Shown in pieces: positions 1-8,803 of a stretch of DNA of 35,434 bases. The notes under the pieces are model-generated. The model saw only the letters and a program-made list of their open reading frames with translations. It ran no database searches and had not been told where the DNA came from. The stretch's first letter is position 1, and each line of letters starts with the position of its first letter. The stretch comes from Bryobacterales bacterium (GTDB taxonomy: Bacteria > Acidobacteriota > Terriglobia > Bryobacterales > Bryobacteraceae): assembly GCA_003166865.1 (NCBI GenBank), contig PMUP01000045.1, positions 20,658 through 56,091 of the forward strand. The letters run 5' to 3'. The position numbers and the translations under genes are program-made.

Positions 1-1041
1 GCCGACATGATCGGCGACATCGATCCCATCAAGGCGGCGCGCGGCGGGCACGAGCTCTCCAACGAGATGACGGTGCACTACGGACTGCTGCCCCGCGCCA
101 ACCGCGGCATTTTCGCGATCAACGAGCTGCCCGATCTGGCCGGCAAGATCCAAGTGGGATTGTTCAACATTATGCAGGAAGGCGACGTGCAGATCAAAGG
201 CTATCCAGTGCGCCTGCCGCTGGATATCATGCTGGTCTTCACGGCCAATCCCGAGGATTACACCGCGCGCGGCAAAATCATCACGCCGCTCAAGGATCGC
301 ATCGGCAGCGAGATTCGCACCCACTATCCGCTGACCATCGAGCAAGGCCTTACGATCACCAAGCAGGAATCCTGGGTGGAACGTGAATCGCCCATCCGGC
401 TGGAAGTTCCGCAATACATTCGCGAAATCGTCGAGACCCTAGCGTTCCTGGCGCGCGAAGACAAGCGCGTGGACAAGCGCTCCGGCGTTTCCCAGCGGCT
501 GCCGATTTCAGCGCTGGAAAACGTCATTTCGAACGCCGAGCGGCGCGCGTTGAAATCCGGCGAGGATCTGGCGGTGCCGCGCGTGCTGGATATTTACGCC
601 GCGCTGCCCTCCATCACTGGCAAGCTGGAGCTGGAATACGAAGGCGAACTGAAGGGCGGCGACAACATCGCGCGCGAGCTGATCCGCGCAGCCGTCGGCA
701 AAGTCTACACGAGCTCTTTCGAAGGCGTGAATGTTTCTCAAATCGTGCAATGGTTTGAGCTGGGCGGGTCGCTCAAACTCGACGATTCGGTGGACTCGGC
801 CAACGTCGTCAAGCAGCTCGCCAAGATCCAAGGGCTGATGGAAAAAACCGGAGCGCTCGGACTGGGAGCAAGCGAGCCGGATGCACTGCGCGCCTCGGCC
901 GCCGAGTTCATCCTGGAAGGTCTATATGCCCATCGCCGCATCAGCCGCAATGAAGAAATGGGATTCACGGCCGGTGAGCGCAAGCGCGAACCACCCGAGG
1001 GTGGCGAAGGCCGGCGCCCGCCCCGCAAGCAGTTTAATTAA
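1..1041 (+). CDS. MoxR/ChlI-type AAA+ ATPase, 5'-truncated by the window edge
   Basis: The frame is open from the first base, so the true start and the Walker A loop lie upstream of the window. Visible are the Walker B region ([11 protein letters not shown]), a sensor-1 type stretch ([12 protein letters not shown]) and an arginine-rich segment after it ([15 protein letters not shown]). These resemble the ATPase subunit of magnesium chelatase and MoxR-type AAA+ proteins. The C-terminal part is helical and ends in a charged, Pro/Arg-rich tail. The VWA gene follows 15 bp downstream with its own ribosome site, the usual ATPase plus VWA partnership. Such pairs remodel or insert metals or cofactors into client proteins. 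The client here is unknown, and no tetrapyrrole genes are nearby, so a true Mg-chelatase role is not supported. Confidence 0.85.
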   Translation, partial: ADMIGDIDPIKAARGGHELSNEMTVHYGLLPRANRGIFAINELPDLAGKIQVGLFNIMQEGDVQIKGYPVRLPLDIMLVFTANPEDYTARGKIITPLKDRIGSEIRTHYPLTIEQGLTITKQESWVERESPIRLEVPQYIREIVETLAFLAREDKRVDKRSGVSQRLPISALENVISNAERRALKSGEDLAVPRVLDIYAALPSITGKLELEYEGELKGGDNIARELIRAAVGKVYTSSFEGVNVSQIVQWFELGGSLKLDDSVDSANVVKQLAKIQGLMEKTGALGLGASEPDALRASAAEFILEGLYAHRRISRNEEMGFTAGERKREPPEGGEGRRPPRKQFN

Positions 1042-1056
1042 GGAAGCAGGTCAGTC

Positions 1057-2292
1057 ATGAAATGGATTAACTACTCCCGTTTCACCGGCGATGACTTCGG
1101 ACTCAGCTCCGAAGATCTTCTCAAGGCCCTGTCTGACTTCTTCCTCGAAAGCGGATTTCAGAACCAGTACATGGGCTTCAGCGAGTGGAACCAACACACG
1201 CTCGAAGACCTCAAGAACGCACTGCAGCGTGCGATCGAGCAGGGCGAGATGTTCGATCCGGATCAGGCCCAGCGCATCCAGCAGGCGCTCGAAAACATGA
1301 CGCCCGAGCAGATGGACGATCTGATGAACCGCCTGGTCCAAAAACTTGCGGACGACGGCTATATCAACACCGATCAGCCGCAAACCAACGAAAGCGGCCC
1401 GGGCGGCCCAGGCAATGCCGATCGCAAGGTGGACGTCAAGATTACGGACAAATCCATCGATTTCCTCGGATTCAAGACTCTCAAGGACCTGCTCGGCTCT
1501 CTCGGCAAATCCAGCTTCGGCGCCCATGACACACGTGATCTGGCTACCGGCGTCGAGACCAGCGGCGCCGCGAAGCCTTATGAATTCGGCGATACGCTGA
1601 ACCTCGATATCAGCCAAACTCTCTTCTCGGCGATTCAGCGCGAGGGCGTGAAGGTTCCGCTCAATCTCGAATACTCCGACCTGCACGTACACCAGTCCGA
1701 GTATCAAAGCTCCTGCGCCACGGTGCTGATGCTGGATTGCAGCCACAGCATGATCCTGTATGGCGAGGATCGCTTCACGCCCGCCAAGAAAGTTGCGCTC
1801 GCGCTTGCGCACTTGATCCGCACGCAATATCCGGGCGACAGCCTGCGCTGCGTTCTGTTCCACGATTCCGCCGAGGAGTTGCGGCTCTCGGATTTGGCGC
1901 GCGTGCAGGTAGGTCCCTACTACACCAACACGCGCGACGGCCTGATCCTGGCGCAGCGGCTGCTCAGCCAGGAAAAGAAGGACATGAAGCAGATCATCAT
2001 GATCACGGACGGCAAACCCTCGGCGCTGACGCTCGAAGACGGGCGCATGTACCGCAATGCCTTTGGCTTGGATCCGCTGGTGATCAGCCGCACGCTGGAA
2101 GAAGTGGGCCGCTGCAAGAAACAGGGCATCCTGATCAACACCTTCATGCTCGCGAGCGATTTCGGCCTAGTGAACTTCGTGCAGAAAGTCACCGAGTTGT
2201 GCCGCGGCAAGGCGTATTTCACGACGCCGTACAATCTCGGGCAATATTTGCTCATGGACTACATGAACCGCAAGACGCGGACCATCCACTAG
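1057..2292 (+). CDS. VWA domain protein, partner of the upstream AAA+ ATPase
   Basis: The protein has 411 residues. The C-terminal half is a von Willebrand A domain with a complete MIDAS metal site: the D-x-S-x-S motif is D227-C-S229-H-S231, and a downstream MITDGKPS stretch carries D318. The N-terminal 120 residues are acidic and helical, with a Gly/Pro-rich linker near 113-120. No signal peptide is seen, so it is probably cytoplasmic. The start is supported by AGGAAG about 11 bases upstream. It is analogous to the ChlD/CoxE-type partner of ChlI/MoxR ATPases: it binds a divalent metal and the client while the AAA+ ring supplies energy. The family assignment is firm and the client is unknown. 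Confidence 0.85.
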   Translation: MKWINYSRFTGDDFGLSSEDLLKALSDFFLESGFQNQYMGFSEWNQHTLEDLKNALQRAIEQGEMFDPDQAQRIQQALENMTPEQMDDLMNRLVQKLADDGYINTDQPQTNESGPGGPGNADRKVDVKITDKSIDFLGFKTLKDLLGSLGKSSFGAHDTRDLATGVETSGAAKPYEFGDTLNLDISQTLFSAIQREGVKVPLNLEYSDLHVHQSEYQSSCATVLMLDCSHSMILYGEDRFTPAKKVALALAHLIRTQYPGDSLRCVLFHDSAEELRLSDLARVQVGPYYTNTRDGLILAQRLLSQEKKDMKQIIMITDGKPSALTLEDGRMYRNAFGLDPLVISRTLEEVGRCKKQGILINTFMLASDFGLVNFVQKVTELCRGKAYFTTPYNLGQYLLMDYMNRKTRTIH

Positions 2293-2374
2293 GCTCAACC
2301 GCTTGCTGACGCGCCCGGCTCAGTAACGTTGTCTCCGCCCGGCGTCTTCCTCGATTCTTTGCTACAAAGGGGGC

Positions 2375-2581
2375 ATGGCACTCTCCGCGAGAAACCAGCT
2401 CCCCGGCACTATCAAAGACATCCAAATCGGCGACATCATGGCGCATGTTGTCGTCAAGGTCGGCAGCAATCTGATCGAAAGCGTAATCACGCGCAACAGC
2501 GCTGAAGAACTCGGATTGAAGAAGGGCGATAAGGTTCGAGTGGTGGTTAAATCCACCGAGGTAATGATTCAGAAGGACTGA
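2375..2581 (+). CDS. Small TOBE (Mop) domain molybdate/tungstate-binding protein
   Basis: This 68-residue protein is essentially one TOBE/Mop domain: SARNQLPGTIKDI, then a VVVKVGSNLIESVITRNSAEELGL core and GDKVRVVVKSTEVMI at the end. Stand-alone molbindins of this size assemble into oligomers that store molybdate or tungstate. An AAAGGGGG tract immediately upstream of the ATG acts as the ribosome site. No ModABC transporter or molybdoenzyme lies beside it, so it may act as a solitary oxyanion buffer. It is close to the end of msrA, which converges on it. Confidence 0.85.
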   Translation: MALSARNQLPGTIKDIQIGDIMAHVVVKVGSNLIESVITRNSAEELGLKKGDKVRVVVKSTEVMIQKD

Positions 2582-2585
2582 GTTC

Positions 2586-3212
2586 CTACTTCTTGAGCAG
2601 TTCGGGGAAATGGTCTCTCGTCTTTTCGACCTTGGGTTCCGCCACGCTCGCCACATACGGATTCTGGGGATTTCGGCTGCAGTAATTCTGGTGGTAATCT
2701 TCCCCCGGATAGAAAGCCTTTAGCGGCGTGACCTCGGTCACGATCGGGGACCGGAAGACTTTGGCTTGCTCCAACTGTTTGATGTATGCTTCAGCAACCC
2801 GCTGCTGTTCCGGATCCGAGTAGAAGATGGCCGAACGATACTGGGTCCCAACGTCGCGCCCCTGTCGATTGAGTTGGGTTGGATCGTGCGCCACGCTGAA
2901 AAAAATCTTGAGCAGTTGCCCGTAGGAAATCGTGCTCGGATCGTAGGTGATCTGGATCGCCTCGGCGTGCCCCGTTCGGCCGCCGCAAACCGCCTCATAG
3001 TTGGCGGTGCCGCTCGCGCCGCCGGAGTATCCGGAAACCACTTTCTCCACGCCTTCAATCTGCACGAACACCGCCTCGGTGCACCAGAAGCAGCCTCCAG
3101 CCACTACCGCGGTTTGTTTCACCGCGGAAACACTTGTCACGTCGATTACGGGATCGGGAAAGTCTGAGGCCAGCATTTCTGTTCCAAACGGTAACACAAC
3201 ACTCAGGTCCAT
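2586..3212 (-). CDS. msrA: Peptide-methionine (S)-S-oxide reductase MsrA
   Basis: It reduces methionine-S-sulfoxide in proteins and free Met(O). The GCFWCTEAVF motif supplies the catalytic cysteine (C41), and the rest matches the MsrA fold (GYSGG, GRTGHAEAIQITYDP, DPTQLNRQGRDVGTQYRS). The second cysteine C44 replaces the more common Gly in GCFWG. A further Cys near the end (NYCSRNPQNPY) is a likely resolving residue. Length is 208 residues, normal for the family. The first ATG lacks a clear ribosome site. An internal ATG at about 3176 has a GGAAC upstream and would remove a 12-residue leader. No export signal is obvious. It converges on the TOBE gene with 4 bp between them. Confidence 0.95.
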   Translation of the reverse strand: MDLSVVLPFGTEMLASDFPDPVIDVTSVSAVKQTAVVAGGCFWCTEAVFVQIEGVEKVVSGYSGGASGTANYEAVCGGRTGHAEAIQITYDPSTISYGQLLKIFFSVAHDPTQLNRQGRDVGTQYRSAIFYSDPEQQRVAEAYIKQLEQAKVFRSPIVTEVTPLKAFYPGEDYHQNYCSRNPQNPYVASVAEPKVEKTRDHFPELLKK

Positions 3213-3310
3213 TTCGGGCGCTGCGAAAACGTGGTATTGTCTCTTCTAGCTGACACTGCCGCCCAGCGCTAAAGGCAGCGGCCGGCCAGCCAAGTATAAG
3301 GAGCAACCTC

Positions 3311-4789
3311 ATGGCATCTGTATTGTCCTCTCCCTCTGAAAATCAAGTCGCCGTGTCGGCGACCAAACTTTTGATTAACAATCGGTGGGTGAACAGCCAA
3401 TCCGGCAAGACGTTCGCCACCATCAATCCAACCACCGGTAAAGAGATTTGCCAAGTGGCGGAAGCCGACGCCGCCGATGTCGATATAGCGGTGAAAGCGG
3501 CGCGCGCGGCTTATGAGCACGGGCCGTGGCGAAAGACTTCCGGTCCGGCGAGAGCGCGCCTGTTGAACCGGCTGGCCGATCTCATCGAGAAACACGCCGA
3601 TGAACTGGCGCGGCTGGAGTCCCTAGACAACGGCAAACCACTGTCGATGGCGAGACACGTGGATGTCGCGGCCACCATCGGCTGCTATCGCTATTTCGCC
3701 GGCTGGGCGGATAAGGTGATGGGCAAGACCATCCCGATCGAAGGCAACTTCTTCTGCTATACGCGGCACGAGGCGATTGGCGTTTGCGGGCAGATCATTC
3801 CCTGGAATTTTCCGATGTTGATGCAAGCCTGGAAGCTCGCGCCGGCTCTGGCTACGGGTAACACCAGCGTACTGAAACCCGCCGAGCAGACTCCGCTGAC
3901 AGCGCTCCGTATCGGTGAGTTGATCCTGGAAGCCGGCTTCCCGGAAGGCGTAGTGAACATTCTTCCCGGCTTCGGGGAGACGGCCGGAGCCGCCATTGCG
4001 AACCACATGGACATCGACAAAGTGGCCTTCACCGGTTCCACTGAAGTGGGGCATCTCATCCTGCAGGCCGCTGGAAAATCCAATTTGAAGCGCGTTTCGC
4101 TGGAGCTGGGCGGAAAGAGCCCGAACATCGTCTTCGCCGACGCCGACATGGATAAAGCCGTCGAAGGCTCGCACATGGCGTTGTTCTTTAATCAGGGCCA
4201 GGTCTGCTGCGCCGGCTCGCGCGTGTTCGTCGAAGACAAGGTCTACGACCAGTTTGTGGAGCGCAGCACAGCCCGCGCGGAAAAGAGAACCGTGGGCGAT
4301 CCGTTCGACGCGGGCACGGAACAAGGTCCGCAAGTGGATCAAACACAACTCGACAAAGTGCTGAGCTATATCGAGTCCGGCCAAAGCGAAGGCGCCAAGC
4401 TCAACTGTGGCGGAGGACGCGTGGGAGACAAAGGGTACTTCGTCGAGCCGACCGTCTTCTCCGACGTTCAGGACAGCATGAAAATCGCCCGCGAGGAAAT
4501 CTTCGGGCCCGTGATGAGCATCATCCGCTTCAAGAACCTGGATGAAGTGATCGACCGGGCAAACCGGACCGTCTACGGGCTGGCCGCGGGCGTCTGGACG
4601 CGCGATATCGGCAAGGCTTTGGCGATCGCCAACAACGTTCGCGCCGGCACGGTATGGGTGAACTGCTACAACGTGCTGGACACGGCTGCGCCGTTCGGCG
4701 GCTTCAAACAGTCCGGAATCGGGCGGGAGCTGGGCGAGTACGGCTTACAGCAATACACCGAAGTGAAAACGGTAGTCGTGAATCTGTAA
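3311..4789 (+). CDS. NAD(P)-dependent aldehyde dehydrogenase, ALDH1/2-like
   Basis: This 492-residue member of the ALDH superfamily oxidises an aldehyde to the acid. Visible motifs are the IIPWNFPML nucleotide region, GSTEVG, the general base E265 in LELGGKSP, and the catalytic Cys in [11 protein letters not shown] (C299 by alignment with ALDH2 C302). The [20 protein letters not shown]-terminal motif is typical of retinal/betaine/mitochondrial-type ALDHs. An AAGGAG ribosome site lies about 9 bases before the ATG. A second ALDH follows 45 bp downstream, probably in the same transcript. The substrate cannot be read from sequence. Broad aliphatic or betaine aldehyde activity is the family norm. 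Confidence 0.95.
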   Translation: MASVLSSPSENQVAVSATKLLINNRWVNSQSGKTFATINPTTGKEICQVAEADAADVDIAVKAARAAYEHGPWRKTSGPARARLLNRLADLIEKHADELARLESLDNGKPLSMARHVDVAATIGCYRYFAGWADKVMGKTIPIEGNFFCYTRHEAIGVCGQIIPWNFPMLMQAWKLAPALATGNTSVLKPAEQTPLTALRIGELILEAGFPEGVVNILPGFGETAGAAIANHMDIDKVAFTGSTEVGHLILQAAGKSNLKRVSLELGGKSPNIVFADADMDKAVEGSHMALFFNQGQVCCAGSRVFVEDKVYDQFVERSTARAEKRTVGDPFDAGTEQGPQVDQTQLDKVLSYIESGQSEGAKLNCGGGRVGDKGYFVEPTVFSDVQDSMKIAREEIFGPVMSIIRFKNLDEVIDRANRTVYGLAAGVWTRDIGKALAIANNVRAGTVWVNCYNVLDTAAPFGGFKQSGIGRELGEYGLQQYTEVKTVVVNL

Positions 4790-4795
4790 CACCTG

Positions 4796-4820
4796 GGGCT
4801 GGCGCGCCGCGCGTCAGCCC
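4796..4820 (+). other. Strong stem-loop between the two aldehyde dehydrogenase genes
   Basis: An 11-bp stem with one G-U wobble is formed by GGGCTGGCGCG and CGCGTCAGCCC around a 3-base loop (CCG). No T-run follows, so it is not a standard intrinsic terminator. It may stabilise or process the message between the two genes, or be a dispersed intergenic repeat. Confidence 0.6.
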
Positions 4821-4834
4821 TCCTTCCACATCCC

Positions 4835-6325
4835 ATGCAAGCAACCCTGACTGACAAACTCGCCAAGGACACATTATTGGACCCCTCCGTTTGGGAGCGG
4901 CGATACTTCGATGGCGCGTGGAAACTCGCGCCCGTGACGATCCCGGTTCGTGAACCCGCGACCGGAATCGAGCTGGGGGTTGCGGGTGGTGGAACGGCTG
5001 AACTCGCGGTGGAGCTTACCGAGCGGGCGGCCCAGGCACAACCGAAGTGGGCCGAGACTCCGCCCGACGATCGGGCGCGCATCCTGCGTCAAGCGGCGCG
5101 GGTGATTGAGGACAACTCCCAGGAGATCATGAGTTGGATCATTCGCGAGACTGGCGGAGTGTCGGCCAAAGCCGGGTACGAAGTCGCGATGGCCGCGGGA
5201 GAGCTGTATCATTCGGCGGCCCTGCTCACGCAGCCGATCGGTCAGATATTGCCTTCGGCGGACCCGGAGCGCATGAGCCTGGCCCGTCGCGTTCCGGTCG
5301 GTGTGGTCAGCGTGATCACGCCCTGGAATGTTCCACTGGTTCTCTCCATGCGTTCCGTCGCGCCGGCGCTGGCGCTCGGAAATGCGGTGGTCCTCAAACC
5401 CGATCCGCAAACTCCGATTTGCGGCGGCTTTCTTTTGGCGCGCATATTTGAAGAAGCAGGCTTGCCGCCGGGCTTGTTGGCCGTCCTGCCGGGCGGTGCC
5501 GAGGTCGGCGAAGCTCTGGTGACGGCTCCCGTGGTTCGATTGGTGACGTTCACTGGTTCGAGCGCCGTCGGGCGGCGCGTCGGCGAACTCGCCGGACGCA
5601 ATCTCAAGAAGGTGTCGCTCGAACTTGGCGGCAACAGTCCCATGCTGGTGCTGGATGACTGCGACCTCGACGCAGCCAGTTCAGCCGGGGCTTGGGGATC
5701 GTTCCTCCATCAGGGCCAGGTCTGCATGGCCACCAGCCGCCACATCGTTCTTCGCAGCGTTGCGGATGCTTACTTGCAAAAGCTTGCGGCGCGGGCCGCG
5801 GCGCTCCCGGTCGGCGATCCTTTTCGCAACGAAGTCGCGATCGGTCCGCTCATCAATGAGAAGCAGCTCAAGCGCGTGCATGGCATCGTGACCGACTCGG
5901 TGGCCGCTGGCGCGGACCTGGTGACAGGCGGCACGCATGACGGGCTGTTTTACAAGCCGACCGTACTCGGCAACGTGGCAGCCAAAACCCGCGCGTTTCA
6001 GGAAGAGATCTTTGGACCGGTAGCGCCGGTGACCATCGCCGAAGACGACGATCACGCCATTGAACTGGCCAATCAAACCGGCTACGGCCTGGCTGCCGCG
6101 GTGCAAACCGGCTCGGTGGAGCGCGGTCTTCGCGTCGCGCGCAAACTGAAAGCTGGAATGGTTCACATCAACGATCAGACCATCGCCGATCATCCCGGCA
6201 TCCCAATGGGCGGCATGGGCCAATCCGGCAATGGCGCGCGCTTCGGCAGCACCACGAATCTGGACGAGTTCACCGAGTGGCAGTGGGTTACCGTAAGCGG
6301 GAAGCCCGCACGGTATCCGTTTTAA
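4835..6325 (+). CDS. Aldehyde dehydrogenase, benzaldehyde/vanillin dehydrogenase-like
   Basis: This is a 496-residue ALDH clearly divergent from its upstream neighbour. It carries ITPWNVPLVLSMRSVAPALALGNAVVLKPD, E263 in LELGGNSPMLV, and the catalytic C297 in HQGQVCMATSRH. The NSPMLVLDD and GQVCMATSRHIV patterns resemble aromatic aldehyde dehydrogenases (benzaldehyde/vanillin type). This points to lignin-derived or other aromatic aldehydes, but only by resemblance. The ATG has no obvious ribosome site, so coupling to the upstream gene or an alternative start is possible. Its stop codon overlaps the end of the convergent cytochrome gene by 4 bp. Confidence 0.93.
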   Translation: MQATLTDKLAKDTLLDPSVWERRYFDGAWKLAPVTIPVREPATGIELGVAGGGTAELAVELTERAAQAQPKWAETPPDDRARILRQAARVIEDNSQEIMSWIIRETGGVSAKAGYEVAMAAGELYHSAALLTQPIGQILPSADPERMSLARRVPVGVVSVITPWNVPLVLSMRSVAPALALGNAVVLKPDPQTPICGGFLLARIFEEAGLPPGLLAVLPGGAEVGEALVTAPVVRLVTFTGSSAVGRRVGELAGRNLKKVSLELGGNSPMLVLDDCDLDAASSAGAWGSFLHQGQVCMATSRHIVLRSVADAYLQKLAARAAALPVGDPFRNEVAIGPLINEKQLKRVHGIVTDSVAAGADLVTGGTHDGLFYKPTVLGNVAAKTRAFQEEIFGPVAPVTIAEDDDHAIELANQTGYGLAAAVQTGSVERGLRVARKLKAGMVHINDQTIADHPGIPMGGMGQSGNGARFGSTTNLDEFTEWQWVTVSGKPARYPF

Positions 6326-6738
6326 GGGCTCGGTTTGGCGGCTTCGAATCGAATTTTTTGGAGCGCCGCGGCATCGCTGGGAAGTTCCTTCGGACCGGCC
6401 GGAAACCCGTTGAACCCGAGCAGAAACGCGAGAATATCGGCGTTCTGTTCACGGCTCAGTTTGCCTGGTTGATCGCCGGGCATGGACGCCTGTATCTTCT
6501 CGAACAGATCATCGGCGGTTTGTCCGTTCCAATTGCCCTTGAAGTCGGCGCCTGACAACGGAGGTGCCTGGCCGCTGCCGTCCAACGCTTCGCCATGGCA
6601 CGACGCGCACTCCTTGCTGGAGAGCGTCTTGCCCCGGCTGGCTTGCTGCTGGGTGTAAACGCCGTCCCAGACGGACGCCGACTGCTGCGCGTAAACAGTT
6701 GCCGCAACCATAATGAATAGCCCTGGCGCGATTTTCAC
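6322..6738 (-). CDS. Secreted single-heme cytochrome c
   Basis: This 138-residue precursor has an N-terminal signal peptide ending near VYAQQ. A heme c attachment site C44-A-S-C47-H48 follows, with a likely axial Met at 86 (ASMPGD). It would carry electrons in the periplasm. The start is a GTG, and the divergent dehydrogenase ATG is only 19 bp away. Cytochrome and dehydrogenase are therefore plausible electron-transfer partners. The start is uncertain: no ribosome site is visible, and an in-frame ATG at codon 10 exists but would shorten the signal peptide. Confidence 0.88.
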   Translation of the reverse strand: MKIAPGLFIMVAATVYAQQSASVWDGVYTQQQASRGKTLSSKECASCHGEALDGSGQAPPLSGADFKGNWNGQTADDLFEKIQASMPGDQPGKLSREQNADILAFLLGFNGFPAGPKELPSDAAALQKIRFEAAKPSP

Positions 6739-6750
6739 TCTGCTACCATC

Positions 6751-6770
6751 TTAGGCGATGAATCGCCTAA
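6751..6770. promoter_or_regulatory. Perfect 9-bp inverted repeat over the dehydrogenase start codon
   Basis: TTAGGCGAT and ATCGCCTAA flank a 2-base centre, and the ATG at 6758 lies inside the left arm. A further ATCGCCT half-copy follows at 6771. The element sits in the very short gap between two divergent genes, where an operator or a translation-blocking hairpin would affect both. Part of the symmetry also encodes the NRLNRL residues, so chance or coding constraint cannot be excluded. Confidence 0.45.
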
Positions 6771-8014
6771 ATCGCCTCGCGTTTGGATTACTCGTTGTAA
6801 GCATCGCGGCGGCAGCGGCGCCGGCCTGCGATCCAGACAATGGCGGCATCACCCTGCCCGCCGGATTTTGCGCGCTCGTGGCCGCGGATGGCTTGGGCGA
6901 GGCGCGGCATCTCGTGGTCGCCCCCAATGGCGACGTCTACGTCGCGCTCCTGGGTGGGCCGAACGGCGGTGGAGGCGTCGTCGCGTTGCGCGATACCAAG
7001 GGCGACGGCCACTTCGACATGAAAGAAACCTTTGGAGCAGGCAGCAGCACCGGCATCGCGCTGAGGAACGGGTATCTTTACGTCGCCAAAGTGAATTCTG
7101 TTGAGCGCTACAAGATGACGCCGGGCCAACTGAAGCCGGCTGGCGCCGCGGAAGTCGTGGTCAGCGGTTTGGAGGGAGTGCGCCAGCACGGCGATAAGGG
7201 GCTTACCTTCGATGGAAAGGGGTCGCTGTACGTCAATGTCGGCGCGCCTTCGAACGCCTGTCAAACCAAGGATCGCACGGCGAAATCGCCCGGCCAGGAT
7301 CCCTGCCCTATCCTGGAAAAACACGGCGGCATCTGGAAGTTCGACGAGAACAAGCTCGGGCAGACGCAGGAAGATGGAGTCCGCTTCGCGACGGGCTTGC
7401 GTCAGATGCCGGCCATCACCTGGCATGATGGCGCGCTATACATCGCCATGAACAATCGCGATCAGCTCGACGTGCTGTGGCCGGGCACGTTCACCGCGCA
7501 GGAAAACGCCGACCGGCCCGCCGAACCTTTATACCGTGCCGAGCAGGGCTCCAATTTTGGCTGGCCGTTCTGCTTCTATGACTACGGGCAGAAGAAGTTT
7601 TTCACCAACCCCGAATACGGCGGAGACGGTAAGACCTCGGACCGTTGCGGCTCGTTTACGCCGCCCGTCGCCGCCTTCCCCGCCCATTGGGCGCCGGTGG
7701 ATATCACGTTCTATTCCGACAAGGGCTTCCCAAAGAAATATGATGGCGGCGCGTTCATCGCGTTTCACGGCTCCTGGAATCGCGCCCCGCTGCCGCAAGC
7801 TGGCTACAACGTGACGTTCCAGGCATTCTCGAATGGAAAACCCTCGGGCGACTTCGAGGTATTCGCGAGCGGTTTTACCGGCAAATCTCCGCTGATGAAC
7901 CCCAACGACGCCGTCGCGCGGCCCGACGGAGTCGCCGAAGCGCCGGACGGCTCGCTATACATTGGCGACAGCCAAAAGGGCAAGATCTGGCACGTTTACT
8001 ATCGCGGAAAATAG
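6758..8014 (+). CDS. Secreted PQQ-type sugar/sorbosone dehydrogenase-like beta-propeller
   Basis: The 418-residue precursor starts with a hydrophobic signal (LAFGLLVVSIAAAAAPA). The body has repeated propeller strands such as HLVVAPNGDVYVAL, GLTFDGKGSLYVNVG, WHDGALYIAMNNRDQL and APDGSLYIGDSQKGKIWHV. This matches the soluble glucose/L-sorbosone dehydrogenase family, which normally binds pyrroloquinoline quinone and passes electrons to a cytochrome. The adjacent divergent cytochrome c supports this. No PQQ synthesis genes are in the window, so cofactor use is inferred from the family. The substrate is unknown. Confidence 0.87.
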   Translation: MNRLNRLAFGLLVVSIAAAAAPACDPDNGGITLPAGFCALVAADGLGEARHLVVAPNGDVYVALLGGPNGGGGVVALRDTKGDGHFDMKETFGAGSSTGIALRNGYLYVAKVNSVERYKMTPGQLKPAGAAEVVVSGLEGVRQHGDKGLTFDGKGSLYVNVGAPSNACQTKDRTAKSPGQDPCPILEKHGGIWKFDENKLGQTQEDGVRFATGLRQMPAITWHDGALYIAMNNRDQLDVLWPGTFTAQENADRPAEPLYRAEQGSNFGWPFCFYDYGQKKFFTNPEYGGDGKTSDRCGSFTPPVAAFPAHWAPVDITFYSDKGFPKKYDGGAFIAFHGSWNRAPLPQAGYNVTFQAFSNGKPSGDFEVFASGFTGKSPLMNPNDAVARPDGVAEAPDGSLYIGDSQKGKIWHVYYRGK

Positions 8015-8032
8015 AAGGCTATCGGGCAGCCG

Positions 8033-8803
8033 TCACCACCCAAAATTGCTGACCACAAAATAAACTACCGGCAGCGCGAACAAACTGCTGTCCAGCCGAT
8101 CCAGCCAGCCGCCGTGTCCGGGCAACAGATTCCCGCTGTCCTTCACCCCCGCGCCGCGTTTGATGGCCGATTCGCACAAATCGCCGAACTGGCCGGCCAC
8201 GTTCGCGATCACCGTCAGTCCCAGCGCCTCCCCGAGCGGCGCCGTCTTCAACAGCCACGGAAAGTAGAACGCCCCATAAACCACCGACACCACCGCGGAC
8301 GCGATGGAGCCTTCCCACGATTTTCCCGGGCTCACGTTCGGCGCCAGCTTATGGCGGCCCATCAGCCGTCCGACATACAGGGCCGCGATGTCGCCCACCC
8401 AGTTGAGCGAAAGCGCGAAGAACAGCCAGTAAGGATTGATGGCGCGCAGCTCGACGCCGCATCTGAGCGACCCAAACACATACGCCACTCCCAGCAGCAA
8501 CGCGGCCGCGTCCGGCAGCGCCCGGGCCATCTCTTGGGACCGCAGTGCCAGCGCCAGCGCCAGAATCGCCACCAAAACAAAAAACGCGATGTCCTTGCCC
8601 GGCAGCAGCAACAACAACAGCCCGGCCACGTATCCGAACAAGCCCGGTTTTCCGATTCCGTGCAATGCCGCCAGCTCGCTGTACTCGCGGAAGCACAGCA
8701 CAGCCACCGCCGCCACGGTCCCCAGGAACGCCCATTGCGGCGCCCAAAGCGTGATGTAGCAAAAAAAAGGGATCAGGACCAGCGCCGTGACGACGCGCTT
8801 CAT
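8033..8803 (-). CDS. cdsA: Phosphatidate cytidylyltransferase (CDP-diglyceride synthase)
   Basis: It makes CDP-diacylglycerol from phosphatidate and CTP, the branch point for bacterial phospholipids, in the inner membrane. The 256-residue protein has about seven to eight hydrophobic segments. The C-terminal family signature (SAIKRGAGVKDSGN, then LLPGHGGWLDRLDS) is intact. PGKSWEGSIASA matches the conserved cytoplasmic loop. It is the last gene of a minus-strand mutY-uppS-cdsA operon. Its ATG overlaps the uppS stop in an ATGA, indicating translational coupling. uppS-cdsA adjacency is widespread in bacteria. Confidence 0.95.
   Translation of the reverse strand: MKRVVTALVLIPFFCYITLWAPQWAFLGTVAAVAVLCFREYSELAALHGIGKPGLFGYVAGLLLLLLPGKDIAFFVLVAILALALALRSQEMARALPDAAALLLGVAYVFGSLRCGVELRAINPYWLFFALSLNWVGDIAALYVGRLMGRHKLAPNVSPGKSWEGSIASAVVSVVYGAFYFPWLLKTAPLGEALGLTVIANVAGQFGDLCESAIKRGAGVKDSGNLLPGHGGWLDRLDSSLFALPVVYFVVSNFGW

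Noticed and set aside
1051-1863. A 270-codon minus-strand frame opposite the VWA gene
   Set aside because: It mirrors the codon structure of the VWA gene, with no ribosome site or recognisable domain.
4796-4820. The ALDH spacer hairpin as an intrinsic terminator
   Set aside because: The stem is strong but no T-run follows it.
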